Origin: Aggregatimonas sangjinii
Lineage (GTDB): Bacteria > Bacteroidota > Bacteroidia > Flavobacteriales > Flavobacteriaceae
Direction: 5' to 3'
DNA: 64,000 nt
Assembly (NCBI RefSeq): GCF_005943945.1
Contig: NZ_CP040710.1
Coordinates: 1,065,001 to 1,129,000 of the forward strand
Numbering within the stretch: the first letter of the stretch is position 1; each line of letters begins with the position of its first letter. Under the pieces are notes generated by a model. It saw only the letters and a program-made list of their open reading frames with translations, did no database searches and had not been told where the DNA came from. Below, piece by piece: positions 63,218-64,000 of the stretch. The position numbers and the translations under genes were made by a program.

Positions 63218-64000
63218 ATGAGCCGGAAAATCAATGAGCAGGATGTTATTGATACTTATGAACACCAAGAAGGTAGCACGAACCGTCAAAAATCGCAGGA
63301 GGAGATTCTGGTGGAACAGCTTTGTGAAGGCATGGAGGCCTATAAACAGCAGAACTCTAAAGTGTTTATAGGTTCAGTAGCCGCCGGTCTTGAAATCGGA
63401 TTCAGCTATCTATTGATCGTCGTACTCTACACCTTCTTAGAGGATAAATTTTCTGCCCATACCATACCTTATCTGGTGGCGTTTGCCTATCCTGTCGGAT
63501 TTATCATGGTAGTTTTAGGGCGGTCCATTCTCTTTACCGAGCAGACCTCATTGTTGGCACTACCCGTGCTGCATGGTAGACGTTCGGTACTACAGCTGTT
63601 GCGTTTGTGGGGGCTGGTCATCGCAGGAAACCTGATTGGCGGTTTTTTCATCGCCTTGATCATCTGTTGGGTGGGGTTTGCGACCGGGATTATTTCTCAA
63701 TACAGTATAGGGGAAATAGCGGGACATGTTACCGAGGCTGAACTCTATGTCATTTTCGGTAGTGCCGTGCTCGCTGGGTGGTTGATGGCATTGCTCTCGT
63801 GGCTGGTCACCTCGTCAAACGAGACTATTAGCCGCATTTTCGTTATCTATATGATCACCGCCATTGTAGGTTTTGCAGGTTTTCATCATAGCATTGTCGG
63901 AAACATTGAAGTATTGGCCGGTCTTTTGTTTACCGATGACATCCTGTTTTCGACCTATGTCGGGTTTCAGACAACCGCGCTTATCGGTAACGCCTTTGGA
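63218..64000 (+). CDS. Formate/nitrite transporter family protein, 3'-truncated
   Basis: The ORF starts at ATG 63218 (MSRKINEQDVIDTYEHQEG) and runs off the window after 261 codons without a stop. A hydrophilic N-terminus of about 50 residues is followed by membrane helices with the FNT pattern: GSVAAGLEIGFSYLLIVVLY, PVGFIMVVLGRSILFTEQTS, GRRSVLQLLRLWGLVIAGNLIGGF, GSAVLAGWLMALLSWLV and GFAGFHHSIVGNIEV. The extended cytosolic N-terminus resembles YfdC-type members. It probably conducts a small monovalent anion or weak acid across the inner membrane; the substrate cannot be told. Confidence 0.88.
   Translation, partial: MSRKINEQDVIDTYEHQEGSTNRQKSQEEILVEQLCEGMEAYKQQNSKVFIGSVAAGLEIGFSYLLIVVLYTFLEDKFSAHTIPYLVAFAYPVGFIMVVLGRSILFTEQTSLLALPVLHGRRSVLQLLRLWGLVIAGNLIGGFFIALIICWVGFATGIISQYSIGEIAGHVTEAELYVIFGSAVLAGWLMALLSWLVTSSNETISRIFVIYMITAIVGFAGFHHSIVGNIEVLAGLLFTDDILFSTYVGFQTTALIGNAFG

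Overview
The window is a chromosomal segment of a marine, polysaccharide-degrading Bacteroidetes, most likely Flavobacteriaceae. Supporting signs are the Bacteroidetes promoter pattern (TTTG, about 19-20 nt, TAnnTTTG), lipoproteins with acidic residues just after the lipobox Cys, type IX secretion C-terminal sorting domains, a three-module alginate lyase, a fused aspartokinase-homoserine dehydrogenase and IntDOT-like integrase motifs. Species cannot be fixed from the sequence alone.

Layout. (1) 1-29 kb is mostly core. It holds a Kdo8N-type oxidase end and an acyltransferase; a surface lipoprotein made of two tandem propeller-like halves; a minus-strand run gcvT-glsA-epimerase-pterin dehydratase-yebC; an alginate lyase (CBM6, F-type lectin, PL7) behind a promoter with three operator-like repeats phased at 13 bp; the thrABC operon (minus) preceded by a clear Thr-rich leader peptide; nnr, clpC, gyrA, a TPR protein, a C40 peptidase homologue lacking its Cys, a thiolase and a PgpH-like HD phosphodiesterase. 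(2) tRNA-Ser(GCU) and tRNA-Pro(UGG) at 29.15-29.37 kb are followed by a frameshifted tyrosine integrase, a ParB-like protein and a DUF932 protein. This looks like the left end of an integrated element. The ParB gene and a 37-codon ORF share a duplicated 147-nt leader. (3) 34.3-48.9 kb is an accessory island of small redox and detoxification operons: short-chain dehydrogenases, a SnoaL-SnoaL-hydrolase fusion, peroxiredoxin/DoxX, and haloalkane dehalogenase with a quinone-reductase-type dehydrogenase. Each operon sits beside its own regulator (AraC, Crp/Fnr, TetR). The island carries five perfect copies of the 16-bp palindrome CGCTTTCGCGAAAGCG, all inside genes, and three copies of a 110-170 bp hairpin-bearing intergenic repeat. 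(4) 49.3-64 kb returns to envelope and secreted functions: an outer-membrane barrel, a PAP2 phosphatase, a 1230-residue phosphoesterase-like/kinase-like/Omp85 fusion, DoxX, a 34-residue membrane protein, two large T9SS cargo proteins (cytochrome c/PKD, and a TIM-barrel-like glycan-active candidate), YceI and a formate/nitrite-type transporter cut by the window end.

How the parts work together. The most informative signal is regulatory. Four promoters in the island (42.6-44.2 kb) have a dyad centred exactly 29.5 bp upstream of the first base of a -7 box, the geometry expected of class II activation by Crp/Fnr proteins. Two different dyad sequences pair with two different adjacent Crp-family genes. 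The AraC-type regulator next to the hydrolase operon is dead (nonsense plus frameshift), yet its likely direct-repeat operator is intact. The threonine operon appears to be controlled by leader-peptide attenuation, and the alginate lyase by a GntR/UxuR-like operator array.
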